A DNA stretch of 36,623 nucleotides from assembly GCF_000733125.1 (NCBI RefSeq), contig NZ_JPHU01000019.1, forward strand, positions 1 through 36,623. The letters run 5' to 3'. Positions 23,120-31,367 of this stretch are shown in pieces (position 1 is the first letter of the stretch; every line of letters starts with the position of its first letter). The notes under the pieces were generated by a model. That model saw only the letters and a program-made list of their open reading frames with translations, was not told the DNA's origin and did not search any database. This stretch comes from Parvularcula oceani. Lineage in GTDB: Bacteria > Pseudomonadota > Alphaproteobacteria > Caulobacterales > Parvularculaceae. Made by a program: the position numbers and the translations under genes.

Positions 23120-23764
23120 ATGTCTGCGACCGTGCCTTTCCCCTCGGACGATTTGACGCCGCGCGAGGTTGCCACCCTTGCCGGTGTCCCTGTCCGTACA
23201 GTTGAGAAGGCGATCGAAACAAAGGTCGTTGCGGCCAAGCCGATGCGGTGCCGTCTGAAGGGAGGGTCGAAGCGCGCTCTAGGGGCGGACGCTGTGGTTA
23301 TTCTCACCGCGCTTGATCGATCCGGCCTCGGGCGACTTGAACTGAAAAACAAGAAGGCTCTGGCGAAAGCCGTGAGGGAAATGTGGAAGGTGCGAGCCTC
23401 CGGTGGTCTTGGGATGGTGGAGTTTGCGCCGGGAGCTTACCTGGAATTGGACAAGCTTGCAGGGCCTGCTGCGGAAGCCGCCCGCCGCTACCTCGCAGCG
23501 CGGAACGCTCACGTCGTGTCTGATCCAGACATCTTAGGTGGAACGCCGGTCGTGCGGGGGACACGCGTCAGCGTCTACGCTCTGCTCGGCCGGGTTCAGG
23601 AAGGAGAGAAAGCCCAGGAGATTGCCGAAGAGCATCCTGGCCTGACGCCCGAGGCGGTCGAGGCCGCCGTGCTCTACGCGCGAACACATCCCTTGCGGGG
23701 TAAGCCGAGTGGTCGGCCGTGGCGGCGCGAGGAGATTGACCGCAATGAGCTTCCTGCCTCCTGA
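23120..23764 (+). CDS. DUF433 antitoxin with an N-terminal MerR-like HTH
   Basis: This 214-residue protein has an N-terminal helix-turn-helix ('DLTPREVATLAGVPVRTVEK'), a linker region, and a C-terminal DUF433 domain ('SDPDILGGTPVVRGTRVSVY' and 'AEEHPGLTPEAVEAAVLYAR'). DUF433 proteins are usually about 75-80 residues, so this is a long form. The GAGGAG ribosome site is just upstream of the ATG. The next gene encodes a DUF5615 PIN-like protein 6 bp away, and the two families commonly form a VapBC-like pair. It probably represses its own promoter and binds the toxin. Confidence 0.85.
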   Translation: MSATVPFPSDDLTPREVATLAGVPVRTVEKAIETKVVAAKPMRCRLKGGSKRALGADAVVILTALDRSGLGRLELKNKKALAKAVREMWKVRASGGLGMVEFAPGAYLELDKLAGPAAEAARRYLAARNAHVVSDPDILGGTPVVRGTRVSVYALLGRVQEGEKAQEIAEEHPGLTPEAVEAAVLYARTHPLRGKPSGRPWRREEIDRNELPAS

Positions 23765-23770
23765 CGCGGC

Positions 23771-24151
23771 GTGCGGTTGTTCCTGGACGAGTGCCTATCG
23801 CCGACCCTGGCGCATCGGTTGAGCGAGGACGGCGAGCACTACGCCGTTCACGCAATCCACCTCGGTCGCCTTGGTGAGCCCGACCACGTCGTCCTGCGGA
23901 AGTGCATCGAGGGCGACCTCGTCGTGGTGACCGAAAATGCGCGGGATTTTCGAGCGCTCGTAGCCGCCAAGGAAATCCACCCTGGCCTGATCATTTTGCC
24001 TAATGTCGGCCGCGAACGGTCCTATCAGCTGCTCCTTGCGGTGCTGGCGCACATCTCTGCGCATGGCGACCCGCAGGACGTCATGGTCAACCAGGTCGCC
24101 GAGGTGGACAAAGAGGGTGAGGTGATCCTCTACGCCCTTCCCTCGAGCTGA
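23771..24151 (+). CDS. DUF5615 PIN-like toxin
   Basis: This 126-residue protein starts at a GTG 6 bp after the antitoxin stop. The PIN/Mut7-C-like acidic motifs are 'LFLDECLSP' near the start and 'VVVTENARDFRAL' in the middle. The pattern LxDExL then TxDxDF is typical of DUF5615, with N in place of the first D here ('TENARDF'). The probable role is an RNase toxin. The IS3 element begins 39 bp after its stop. Confidence 0.83.
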   Translation: MRLFLDECLSPTLAHRLSEDGEHYAVHAIHLGRLGEPDHVVLRKCIEGDLVVVTENARDFRALVAAKEIHPGLIILPNVGRERSYQLLLAVLAHISAHGDPQDVMVNQVAEVDKEGEVILYALPSS

Positions 24152-24237
24152 CGCCCCCCGTGACCGGCCCTCATTGGCCTGCCCCCTTCTGAGTGGTCCG
24201 GACTGTATGTTCGGATATCGCTTGGAAGGAGCGGGTT

Positions 24238-24516
24238 ATGGGACGCAAACGGCACAGCCCTGAGGAGATCATTGGCAAGCTGCGTGAGGCGGAGGTCTTG
24301 ATCGCGAGAGGTCAGACGACGCCGCAGGCGGCGAAGGCGATCGGGGTGACGGAGCAGACGTATTACAGGTGGCGCCGGGAGTACGGCGGCATGAAGGTGG
24401 ATCAGGCGAGGCGGCTGAAAGAGCTCGAGCGGGAGAATCAGCGGCTCCGCCGGGCGGTGTCGGACCTGACGCTCGACAAGATGATCCTGAGCGAGGCTGC
24501 CAAGGGAAACTACTGA
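24238..24516 (+). CDS. IS3 OrfA (HTH_Tnp_1)
   Basis: The 92-residue protein starts 'MGRKRHSPEEIIGKLREAEV' after a GGAAGGAG site. The HTH is 'TPQAAKAIGVTEQTYYRWRR', and a leucine-zipper-like helix 'LERENQRLRRAVSDLTLDKM' follows. It ends 'ILSEAAKGNY'. The heptamer GGGAAAC at 24504-24510 lies in the G-GGA-AAC phase just before the stop, so a -1 slip leads into OrfB. Confidence 0.9.
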   Translation: MGRKRHSPEEIIGKLREAEVLIARGQTTPQAAKAIGVTEQTYYRWRREYGGMKVDQARRLKELERENQRLRRAVSDLTLDKMILSEAAKGNY

Positions 24517-25424
24517 GCCCCGCGCGCCGAAGGCTGGCGATCGATCACGTGCGGGAAGCGGTAGGCGTGTCCGAGCGGCGCGCCTGCTGTGTCCTTCGGC
24601 AGCATCGATCGACGCAGAGGAAAGCGCCGCGGGGCCGGGATGACGAGGCCGCGCTGACCGCCGACATCGTGGAGCTGGCGAGCCGGTACGGACGCTACGG
24701 CTACCGCCGGATCGCCGCCCTCCTGCGCGACGCGGGCTGGCGAGTGAACCTGAAGCGCGTCGAGCGGATCTGGCGGACCGAAGGGTTGAAGGTGCCGCAG
24801 CGTCAGCCGAAGCGGGGTAGGCTCTGGCTCGCCGGCGGCTCGTGCATGAGGCTTCGGCCCGACCGGCCGAACCATGTCTGGAGCTACGACTTCGTCCAGG
24901 ACCGAACGCACGAGGGACGGAAGCTGCGCATGCTGACGGTGATCGACGAGTACACCCGCGAATGCCTGGCGCTCCCCGTCGCCCGGCAGCTGAAGAGCGA
25001 CGATGTCCTTGCCACCCTGGCGGACCTCTTCGCCGAGCGCGGCCCGCCTGAGCACATAAGGTCCGACAATGGCTCGGAGTTTACCGCTACCGTCGTCCGC
25101 GAATGGCTCGGCCGCTTGGGCGTGAAGACCGCCTTCATCACGCCTGGCAGCCCGTGGGAGAACGGCTACAACGAGTCCTTTAACGGCAAGCTCCGGGACG
25201 AGTTCCTCGACCGCGAGATCTTCTACAGCCTCACCGAGGCCCGCGTCCTGATCGAAGCCTGGCGGGTCCACTACAACACCGTCCGTCCACACAGCGCCCT
25301 TGGCTACCGACCACCCGCACCGGAGGCGACCGCCCCCGCCTCGACAGGAGCGCCACGGCTGCCGTCCGGCTCCGCTACGCTCCGCCTCCCGTCAGCCGTG
25401 GCGCAGGAGGCATCCATGCTCTAA
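24513..25424 (+). CDS. IS3 OrfB transposase, expressed by -1 frameshift
   Basis: The body runs from 'LLSPARRRLAIDHVREAVGV' through HTH_21 ('YGRYGYRRIAALLRDAGW') to the rve integrase domain. The DDE residues are in 'WSYDFVQDRTHEG', 'IRSDNGSEFTATV' and 'NGYNESFNGKLRDEF', with the tail 'YNTVRPHSALGYRPPAPEA'. There is no good independent start. The GGGAAAC slip site at 24504 puts the ribosome into this frame, making an OrfAB fusion of about 395 residues. No interruption is seen, so the element may be active. Confidence 0.9.
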   Translation: MSPARRRLAIDHVREAVGVSERRACCVLRQHRSTQRKAPRGRDDEAALTADIVELASRYGRYGYRRIAALLRDAGWRVNLKRVERIWRTEGLKVPQRQPKRGRLWLAGGSCMRLRPDRPNHVWSYDFVQDRTHEGRKLRMLTVIDEYTRECLALPVARQLKSDDVLATLADLFAERGPPEHIRSDNGSEFTATVVREWLGRLGVKTAFITPGSPWENGYNESFNGKLRDEFLDREIFYSLTEARVLIEAWRVHYNTVRPHSALGYRPPAPEATAPASTGAPRLPSGSATLRLPSAVAQEASML

Positions 25425-25443
25425 CATTGCAACCGGACCACTC

Positions 25444-25724
25444 GATGGGGGCCGGTCACAGATCCCTCGCGGCTAGCAATCCTCCAAGCGTTGAGGGGAG
25501 GGCCTCTGTCCGTGGGAGAAATCGTCGATGCGACACATCTGTCGCAGCCCAATGCCTCAAACCACCTGCGGTGTTTAAGCGAATGCGGTCTCGTTGCCGG
25601 AGAGCAAAATGGACGCCGTGTTCATTATCGAATGACTGATCCGCGGGTAGTTACACTGCTCAATATCATCGATGGCATACTGACTGGCGGGCCGGTAGAT
25701 GTAGAGGACTGTCAGAACTACTAA
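25444..25724 (+). pseudogene. CmtR-like ArsR-family Cd/Pb regulator, 5' end lost to IS3
   Basis: From the IS3 end the frame reads 'DPSRLAILQALRGGPLSVGE', then the recognition helix region 'SQPNASNHLRCLSECGLVAG' and 'GRRVHYRMTDPRVVTLL'. The two Cys in 'RCLSEC' are four apart, as C57 and C61 of mycobacterial CmtR, and a third Cys sits at the extreme C-terminus ('VEDCQNY'), where CmtR has C102. This suggests a cadmium/lead sensor of the CmtR type. The first helices and the start codon are missing. Any gene it controlled is not visible next to it. Confidence 0.75.
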
Positions 25725-25904
25725 ACATCGTGCCCTTGCTTTGAACCGGTTACGTCCCTTTGGGTTTGGAAGAACGAGCATTCTCGGAGCCGTAAGGAAA
25801 CGGTTGCGGATCGTCGTCCCGGTGATTCCAGTAGGTGTTAAAGTTTGCGGAGATCGCCCCGTCGGCGCCGGCCATCAGGGAGCAGCACAGCTGTTCGGGC
25901 CTGC

Positions 25905-26470
25905 TCTACTCACCCGACCTGAGAGACGCGGAGTAGGCGGTGATCGGTCCGCTCCTGCCGCACTTTGCTGGGACGGAGCAGCCGTGGAAGGGGCCGTACC
26001 GGCGGATCGTTGAGCCGCGTTCTCTGTCTCGCGGACCGGCTGCCCGTGGTGCTTGCTGCCGCGCGGTCCCCCGCCGCACACGACGGTCTGGGGCTGGTTC
26101 TGCCGGATCGGTAAGGCTCGCTATTGGAGCGAGCCGCCGGAACCCTGGTCGTGCTCGACCACGAGAGTGACGGCCGCGAGCTCCGTCCTCCGGCTGCGGT
26201 CATGGATAGCCAATCTCTGAAGACTACGGAAACTGCCGTTTGATGTCGGTACGACGGAGGCAAGCCCTTCACCGCTCGCAAGCGCTACGTCCTGATCGAT
26301 ACCGAGGGTAGGACCCAACTCCCAAAGAGGGGCCGTGCCGGACCGTGACGCGGCCCGTCCGTTGATGGCAGCTTCCCGCTCGTGCTTCCCCTTGGTGGAC
26401 CTCTTGTTCGCCGACGCGGGGCATCCCGGACCACCCGCCCGAGAAACCTGCCCCGTCCTCCTCGAGATCG
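25905..26470 (+). pseudogene. Decayed IS5 (IS1031-like) transposase
   Basis: Fragments in different plus-strand frames follow the family order. 'YSPDLRDAE' then 'AVIGPLLPHFAG' is the N-terminus. Next come 'TVWGWFCRIG'-like sequence near 26085, 'VMDSQSLKTTET' (first Asp) near 26200, 'KRYVLIDTEGRT' near 26285, and 'DRDAARPLMAASRSCFPLVD' followed by 'LLFADAG' (second Asp) near 26345-26425. The catalytic Glu region is absent. Several stops and frameshifts separate the pieces. It is a different, much older copy than the intact IS5 at 8740. Confidence 0.75.
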
Positions 26471-26975
26471 ATTGCGCTTCCTACGTGACGAATGCGGACC
26501 ATGAAAAGTATAGAAGAGCCTTTGGGGCGTTCGAGATCGTGACGATGAGGCGTGCACTGTTTGTTGCCAAGAAAATTCAGATAATAGATACCCTTCTTAA
26601 ACAGGGATTACGAACAGATTGAAGAGGATCAAGCAGATCACCTGCATCTCTGGGTCGAAGAGGGGACGCTGGAGTATAGGCTGTACTTTCAGACCTAGTT
26701 GCTTCTTAGTGCTTGTCCAGTGGTGCCCCCGACGCTATTCCAAAACGGGTAGGCAAGCAGCCGGAAGAGCATCACCTGCGCGATGCCAGCAGGCTGGCAC
26801 GGTTGCGCCGGACAAACGAGTTGACGAGATCACGAGGGCTAAATGTCTTCGAGACGGCAGTATGCGCCCCCGTCGAGGCGGGTGAAACGGCGGACGACAG
26901 TTTCCGCCGCAAGCGCCAGCAGCTGTCCTTACTCTCTGCTGCGTAAGCGCACCAATCGCGCCGTCCGGACAGTAG
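26471..26975 (+). other. Gene-free stretch between IS wreckage and esterase remnant
   Basis: No open frame here has protein-like composition. The part around 26480-26700 is noticeably richer in A and T than the rest of the window. No terminal repeat, tRNA or strong hairpin was found. Confidence 0.5.
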
Positions 26976-27350
26976 GTTCAGATCGAGAACAGCGTGGTTT
27001 TCCAGCCGAGACGCGGTGCCCCGGTCTATGTCTACCAGCTGACCTGGGAGACGCCGGTCAATGGCGGCGCCCTTTGTACTCCGCACACGCTCGACATCCC
27101 GTTCATGTTCGACAACGTCGACAAGTCGCGTGTCTTGGTCGGGCCTGGCGAGGAGCCGGGGCGCCTCGCCGACATGATGTCCGACGCCTGGCTCAGCTTC
27201 GCCAAGCCCGGAGAGCCGAAAAGCGAACTCATGCCCGAGTGGAAGGCCTACAGCCCGCGCAACCGTTGGGTCATGCAGATCGATCTCGAGCCCGAGATGG
27301 TGAAGGATCCCGAGCGGGCCGCGCGAGAGGTCCTGTCTGCCGGCGACTAG
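26976..27350 (+). pseudogene. Type-B carboxylesterase, C-terminal remnant
   Basis: The frame after a TAG at 26973 reads 'GAPVYVYQLTWETPVNGGAL', 'TPHTLDIPFMFDNVDKSRVL' and 'LADMMSDAWLSFAKPGEP', the C-terminal end of carboxylesterase type B proteins. The His of the catalytic triad is in 'TPHTLDIPF'. The N-terminal three quarters, with the nucleophilic Ser, is absent, so it is inactive. Its TAG stop overlaps the convergent permease stop within a CTAG tetramer (27347-27350). Confidence 0.82.
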
Positions 27351-29011
27351 CGCCGAACGCGGTTCAGGAGCGCGACCGGCGGAATGCCGACGAGAACGAT
27401 GAGGAGCGCCGCGGTCGAGGCCTCGGCCAGGCGCTCGTCGCTCGCCAGGCGGTAGACGCGCGTCGCGAGCGTTTCGAAGTCGAAGGGGCGCAGCATCAGC
27501 GTGGCCGGCAGCTCCCGCATGACGTCCACGAAGACGAGGCTCGCCGCTGCGAGGATGCTCGGTGTCAGGAGCGGCAGATGGACCTGCCAGGCCAGCCTGG
27601 CAGGTGTCGCGCCTAGGGACCGCGCGGCCGCGTCGAGCGAGGGCGGCACTTTCTCGAACCCCGCGCCGACCGCATTGTACGATACGGTCAGGAAGCGGAC
27701 GGTCAGCGCGTAGGTCAAGAGCGCGACCGAACCAGTGAGGAGCAGGCCGTGATCGATCCCGGTCACCTCGCGCGACAGCCGGGTCAGCCATCGGTCAAAG
27801 CTTCCGAGAGGCGAGAGGAGGCCCACCGCCAGGAGCGTGCCGGGCAGCGCGTAGCCGAGCGTCGCGAGGCGAAGCGCCCCTCGCTTGGCCCGTCCTAGGG
27901 CGCCACGCTTCGGCGCACGCCTTTGCGAGTAGCCGAGCAGCAGGGCGATGCCGGTCGCGACGAAGGCCGTCAGCAGGGCGATACTGACGCTGTTCCCCGC
28001 GTAGTCGGCGAGCGTGACGAACGGCATCTGATCGCCGCTCGCGAGCGTCAGCCAAGCGAGCCGGGAGACCGGCACGACGAAGCCGAGAACGACCGGCAAG
28101 GCGCAGGCGATGACGGCGGCGGCCGCGTGCCAATGCGACAGGGCGAAGGGTGGTGTCCCCTCCGACAGGCGGTCGCGGCTCGCGACCTCGCCGCGGCGGC
28201 TCGATGCCTCCACGGCGACGAGCGCGGCGACGAAGACGAGTAGGATGCCCGCGAGCTGAAGCGCCCCCTGCCGGTCGCCGAGGGCCAGCCAAGTGCGGAA
28301 GATACCGGTACTGAAGGTCGGGATGGCGAAGTAGTCCGCGACGCCGAAGTCGGCCAGCGTCTCCATCAGGACGAGGGCGAGGCCGCCTGCGATGGCCGGG
28401 CGCGCGCCGGGCAGGACCACCCGCCGGAACGCCGAAGCCGGCCGAGCCCCCAGGCTGCGCGCGGCGAGAAACTGGCTGCGGCTCTGCGCGGCGAAGGCCG
28501 CACGCGCGAGAAGGTAGACGTACGGGTACAGGACGAGCGCCAGCATGACCCCGGCGCCCGGAAGGCTGCGAACGGGCGGAACCCAGGCCGAGCCTTCGGG
28601 TCCGAAGGCGGCACGGAGCGCGGCCTGCACCGGCCCGGTGTACTCGAGAAGGTCGGTATAGACGTAAGCGACGAGGTAGGCCGGGGCGGCGAGCGGCAGG
28701 ACGAGAAGCCAGGAGAAGAGGGCTCGTCCCGGAAACGCCATGGCCGTCGTCAGCCAGGCCGTGCCGACACCGATCACCGTCGCGAGCACCCCAACGATCA
28801 GGACCAAGCCGCCCGTGTTGAGGAGGTAGTCGGGCAGGACGGCGGAGCCGACGCCGATCAGGTCGCCGGGTCGCCCGAAGCTGCCCCAGAGAATCGCGAG
28901 GATCGGCAGCGAGGCGAGCGCCGCCACCGTAGCCGTCCCGACGCCTGCCCAGGAAGGAAGGGCGGTATCCTCCCAGGCCTGGACGTAAACGCGTCTGAGA
29001 ATACTTTGCAT
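27347..29011 (-). CDS. Iron(III) ABC transporter permease (FbpB family)
   Basis: This 554-residue protein has about twelve hydrophobic helices arranged as two MetI-like permease halves, as in FbpB/SfuB. The first half includes 'ARAAFAAQSRSQFLAARSLG', followed by 'ARPASAFRRVVLPGARPAI', and the second half 'DAAARSLGATPARLAWQVHL' followed by 'PLLTPSILAA'. These are the EAA-type loops that contact the ATPase. It is divergent from the ATPase and binding-protein genes, with 90 bp between the starts, and together they form one importer. The ATG at 29011 has a poor ribosome site, so the start is not certain. No Fur, Irr or RirA box stands out in the shared promoter region. Confidence 0.88.
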   Translation of the reverse strand: MQSILRRVYVQAWEDTALPSWAGVGTATVAALASLPILAILWGSFGRPGDLIGVGSAVLPDYLLNTGGLVLIVGVLATVIGVGTAWLTTAMAFPGRALFSWLLVLPLAAPAYLVAYVYTDLLEYTGPVQAALRAAFGPEGSAWVPPVRSLPGAGVMLALVLYPYVYLLARAAFAAQSRSQFLAARSLGARPASAFRRVVLPGARPAIAGGLALVLMETLADFGVADYFAIPTFSTGIFRTWLALGDRQGALQLAGILLVFVAALVAVEASSRRGEVASRDRLSEGTPPFALSHWHAAAAVIACALPVVLGFVVPVSRLAWLTLASGDQMPFVTLADYAGNSVSIALLTAFVATGIALLLGYSQRRAPKRGALGRAKRGALRLATLGYALPGTLLAVGLLSPLGSFDRWLTRLSREVTGIDHGLLLTGSVALLTYALTVRFLTVSYNAVGAGFEKVPPSLDAAARSLGATPARLAWQVHLPLLTPSILAAASLVFVDVMRELPATLMLRPFDFETLATRVYRLASDERLAEASTAALLIVLVGIPPVALLNRVRR

Positions 29012-29101
29012 GTTGGCGCGCTACCACGGTATGCCGAAGGCGCCCAGCAGGGCGGACCGCTTCTCGGGTGCCGCGATGGCCCCGCCAGTCGAGAGTGCCG
29101 A

Positions 29102-30271
29102 ATGAGTCTGGAGATCGCAGGCATCAGCCATGACTACGGCGGCGGACCGGTCCTGCGATCGGTCTCGCTCTCCGCCGAGGCGGGCGAGGTGACCTGCCTT
29201 CTCGGCGCGTCGGGCTGCGGCAAGACCACGCTGCTGCGCTTGGTCGCCGGGATGCTCGCGGTCCAGACCGGCGAGATCGCGCTCGGCGGCGCTCTGCTCG
29301 CCTCGCGCCGCCGCAATCCGCCTCCCGAGCAGAGGCCGGTCGGTCTCGTCTTCCAGGAAGGGGCGCTCTTCCCGCACCTCACCGTCGCGCAGAACATCGC
29401 GTTCGGCCTGACCGGCGGGCTGAAGCGCCACCGAGAACAGGTGGACCGCCTCCTCGACCGGATCGGCCTGGGCGAGAAGGCGCAGGCCTATCCGAACGCG
29501 CTCTCCGGCGGACAGCAGCAGCGCGTCGCCCTGGTCCGTGCGCTGGCGCCGTCGCCGCAGGTCGTACTGCTCGACGAGCCCTTCGCCAGCGTGGACGTGG
29601 TCCGGCGGCGCGAGCTTCGCGAGGCCACCCGCCGCACGTTGCGCGAGCGGGGCGCGATCTCGATCCTCGTCACGCACGACCCCGAAGAGGCCATGACGTT
29701 GAGCGACAAGGTCGCCGTCATGGCCGGCGGGCGCATCGTCCAGGCCGGTACGCCGCGCCAGCTCCACGACGAGCCTGCGACGGCCGCCGTGGGCACGCTG
29801 TTCGGCGAGGGGCAGGTCGTCAGGGCTCACGTCTCCGGCGGCGCCCTGCAGACCCCCTTCGGCCCTTGGCCTCTCGCCTCGCTCGCCAGCGTCGCCGGCG
29901 CGGACGAGTGCGACGTCCTCGTGCGGCCCGAGACCCTGGCCGTGCGGCGCGGGACATCCTCTGCCGTGGCCGAGGACGTGCGCTTCGTCGGGCGCAGCGT
30001 CCGCGTCACGGTCCGAGCCGCCAACGGCGACCGGCTCACGGCCGATCTAGATCCGTCCGAAGCGGTGGCCGTCGGCGACACGGTGACACTGCGTCCGCTT
30101 CCCGGCACCGCTCGCGCCTTCGCCGCGTCGAGAGGGGGCGAGCCAGGCCTCCCCGCCGCCGTCTCCGCGCCCGAAGTCGCGCAGATCGGCCAGCCAGCGA
30201 GGGGCGAGGCCGCGACATCGCGGACGACCAACCGTTGGGAGAAGGGTTTGCGCACTGGCTCCACAGGGTGA
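29102..30271 (+). CDS. Iron(III) ABC transporter ATP-binding protein (FbpC family)
   Basis: The 389-residue protein has an ABC domain with Walker A at 35-42 ('GASGCGKT'), Q-loop Q85, signature 'LSGGQQQR' at 134, Walker B 'VVLLDEP' ending at 160, and H-loop H192 ('VTHDPEE'). A TOBE-type C-terminal domain follows from about 245. The start is the ATG after GAGAG. An upstream open extension is not protein-like. It energises the permease encoded divergently at 27347-29011 and is followed 34 bp later by the binding protein. Confidence 0.92.
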   Translation: MSLEIAGISHDYGGGPVLRSVSLSAEAGEVTCLLGASGCGKTTLLRLVAGMLAVQTGEIALGGALLASRRRNPPPEQRPVGLVFQEGALFPHLTVAQNIAFGLTGGLKRHREQVDRLLDRIGLGEKAQAYPNALSGGQQQRVALVRALAPSPQVVLLDEPFASVDVVRRRELREATRRTLRERGAISILVTHDPEEAMTLSDKVAVMAGGRIVQAGTPRQLHDEPATAAVGTLFGEGQVVRAHVSGGALQTPFGPWPLASLASVAGADECDVLVRPETLAVRRGTSSAVAEDVRFVGRSVRVTVRAANGDRLTADLDPSEAVAVGDTVTLRPLPGTARAFAASRGGEPGLPAAVSAPEVAQIGQPARGEAATSRTTNRWEKGLRTGSTG

Positions 30272-30305
30272 TAGTGCTTCGCAAGAACAAGTTGGGACGA
30301 TCCCC

Positions 30306-31361
30306 ATGCGAAGACTCACTGGGCCGAACGGCCGCACCGCCCTCTCGCGCAGCGTCGCCGTTCTCTGCACGGTGCTGACCGCGCTCGGAGCCGGACAGGC
30401 CGGCGCCGCGGAGGAGGTGAACGTCTACTCCTCGCGGCACTACGACACCGACCTTGCGCTCTACCAGGAGTTCACCGAGGCGACCGGCATCGAGGTGAAC
30501 CTCCTCGAGGCCGGTGCCGACGTCCTCATCGAGCGCATCCAGGCCGAGGGCGAGTTCAGCCCCGGCGACGTCCTGATCACCGTCGATGCCGGTCGCCTTT
30601 GGCGGGCGGAGGAGGCCGGTCTCCTCGCGCCGGTCGAGTCGGACGTCCTGGAGGAGCGCCTTCCGCCCTCGCTGCGTCATCCGGACGGGCTGTGGTTCGG
30701 CCTTTCCACCCGCGCGCGGATCGTCATCTACGACAAGGCGCAGGGCGAGCCGGAAGGGCTGACCCATTACGAGGACCTCGCCGACCCCGCCTTCCGCGGT
30801 GACGTCTGCATCCGGTCCTCCTCCAACATCTACAACATCTCGCTTCTCGCCTCGATCATCGAGAACGACGGCGCCGAGGCGGCGGAAGCCTGGGCGGAGG
30901 GCGTGACCGAGAACTTCGCGCGCCGTCCACAGGGGAACGATACGAGCCAGATCGAGGCCGTCGCGGCGGGAGAGTGCCGCATCGCCGTGGTCAACTCCTA
31001 CTACCTCGCCCGCTACGCGGCCTCGGACGATCCGAAGACGAAGGCCGTGTTCGACAAGGTCGGTGTGATCTTTCCGAACCAGGACGGCCGCGGCACGCAC
31101 GTCAATGTCAGCGGCGCGGGCGTTCTGAAGTACGCGCCGAACCGCGACAACGCGATCCGCTTCATCGAGTATCTGACCACCGAGGGCGCGCAGCGATACT
31201 TCGCCAACGGCAACAACGAGTACCCGGCGGCCAAGGGCGTCGAGACCTCCTCTGCGGTCGAGGCGCTCGGCACGTTCGAGGCCGACGACCTCAACGTGTC
31301 CGCGCTCGGGGAGAACCAGGCCGAGGCGGTGCGGATCTTCGACCGGGTCGGCTGGCGCTGA
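30306..31361 (+). CDS. Periplasmic iron(III)-binding protein (FbpA family)
   Basis: The 351-residue protein has a Sec signal peptide (about 1-34, ending 'GAGQAGA'). The mature start 'EEVNVYSSRHYDTDLALYQE' is highly typical of FbpA/FutA. The adjacent Tyr pair Y232-Y233 ('VVNSYYLARYA') is the known ferric ligand motif, and H45 ('SSRHYDTD') near the start is a further ligand position. It delivers Fe(III) to the permease encoded on the other strand. It ends 6 bp from the convergent hydroxylase gene. Confidence 0.92.
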   Translation: MRRLTGPNGRTALSRSVAVLCTVLTALGAGQAGAAEEVNVYSSRHYDTDLALYQEFTEATGIEVNLLEAGADVLIERIQAEGEFSPGDVLITVDAGRLWRAEEAGLLAPVESDVLEERLPPSLRHPDGLWFGLSTRARIVIYDKAQGEPEGLTHYEDLADPAFRGDVCIRSSSNIYNISLLASIIENDGAEAAEAWAEGVTENFARRPQGNDTSQIEAVAAGECRIAVVNSYYLARYAASDDPKTKAVFDKVGVIFPNQDGRGTHVNVSGAGVLKYAPNRDNAIRFIEYLTTEGAQRYFANGNNEYPAAKGVETSSAVEALGTFEADDLNVSALGENQAEAVRIFDRVGWR

Positions 31362-31367
31362 ACCCGC

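Larger units (their letters stand above)
24191..25443 (+). mobile_element. IS3-family element, apparently intact, 1253 bp
   Basis: The inverted ends are GAGTGGTCCGG at 24191 and the same 11 bases read from 25443 on the other strand. A second matching block (ATGTT) follows five bases inside. It encodes OrfA and OrfB in overlapping frames with a canonical slip site. No clear target duplication is visible outside the repeats. The right end cuts a CmtR-like regulator gene. Confidence 0.88.
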
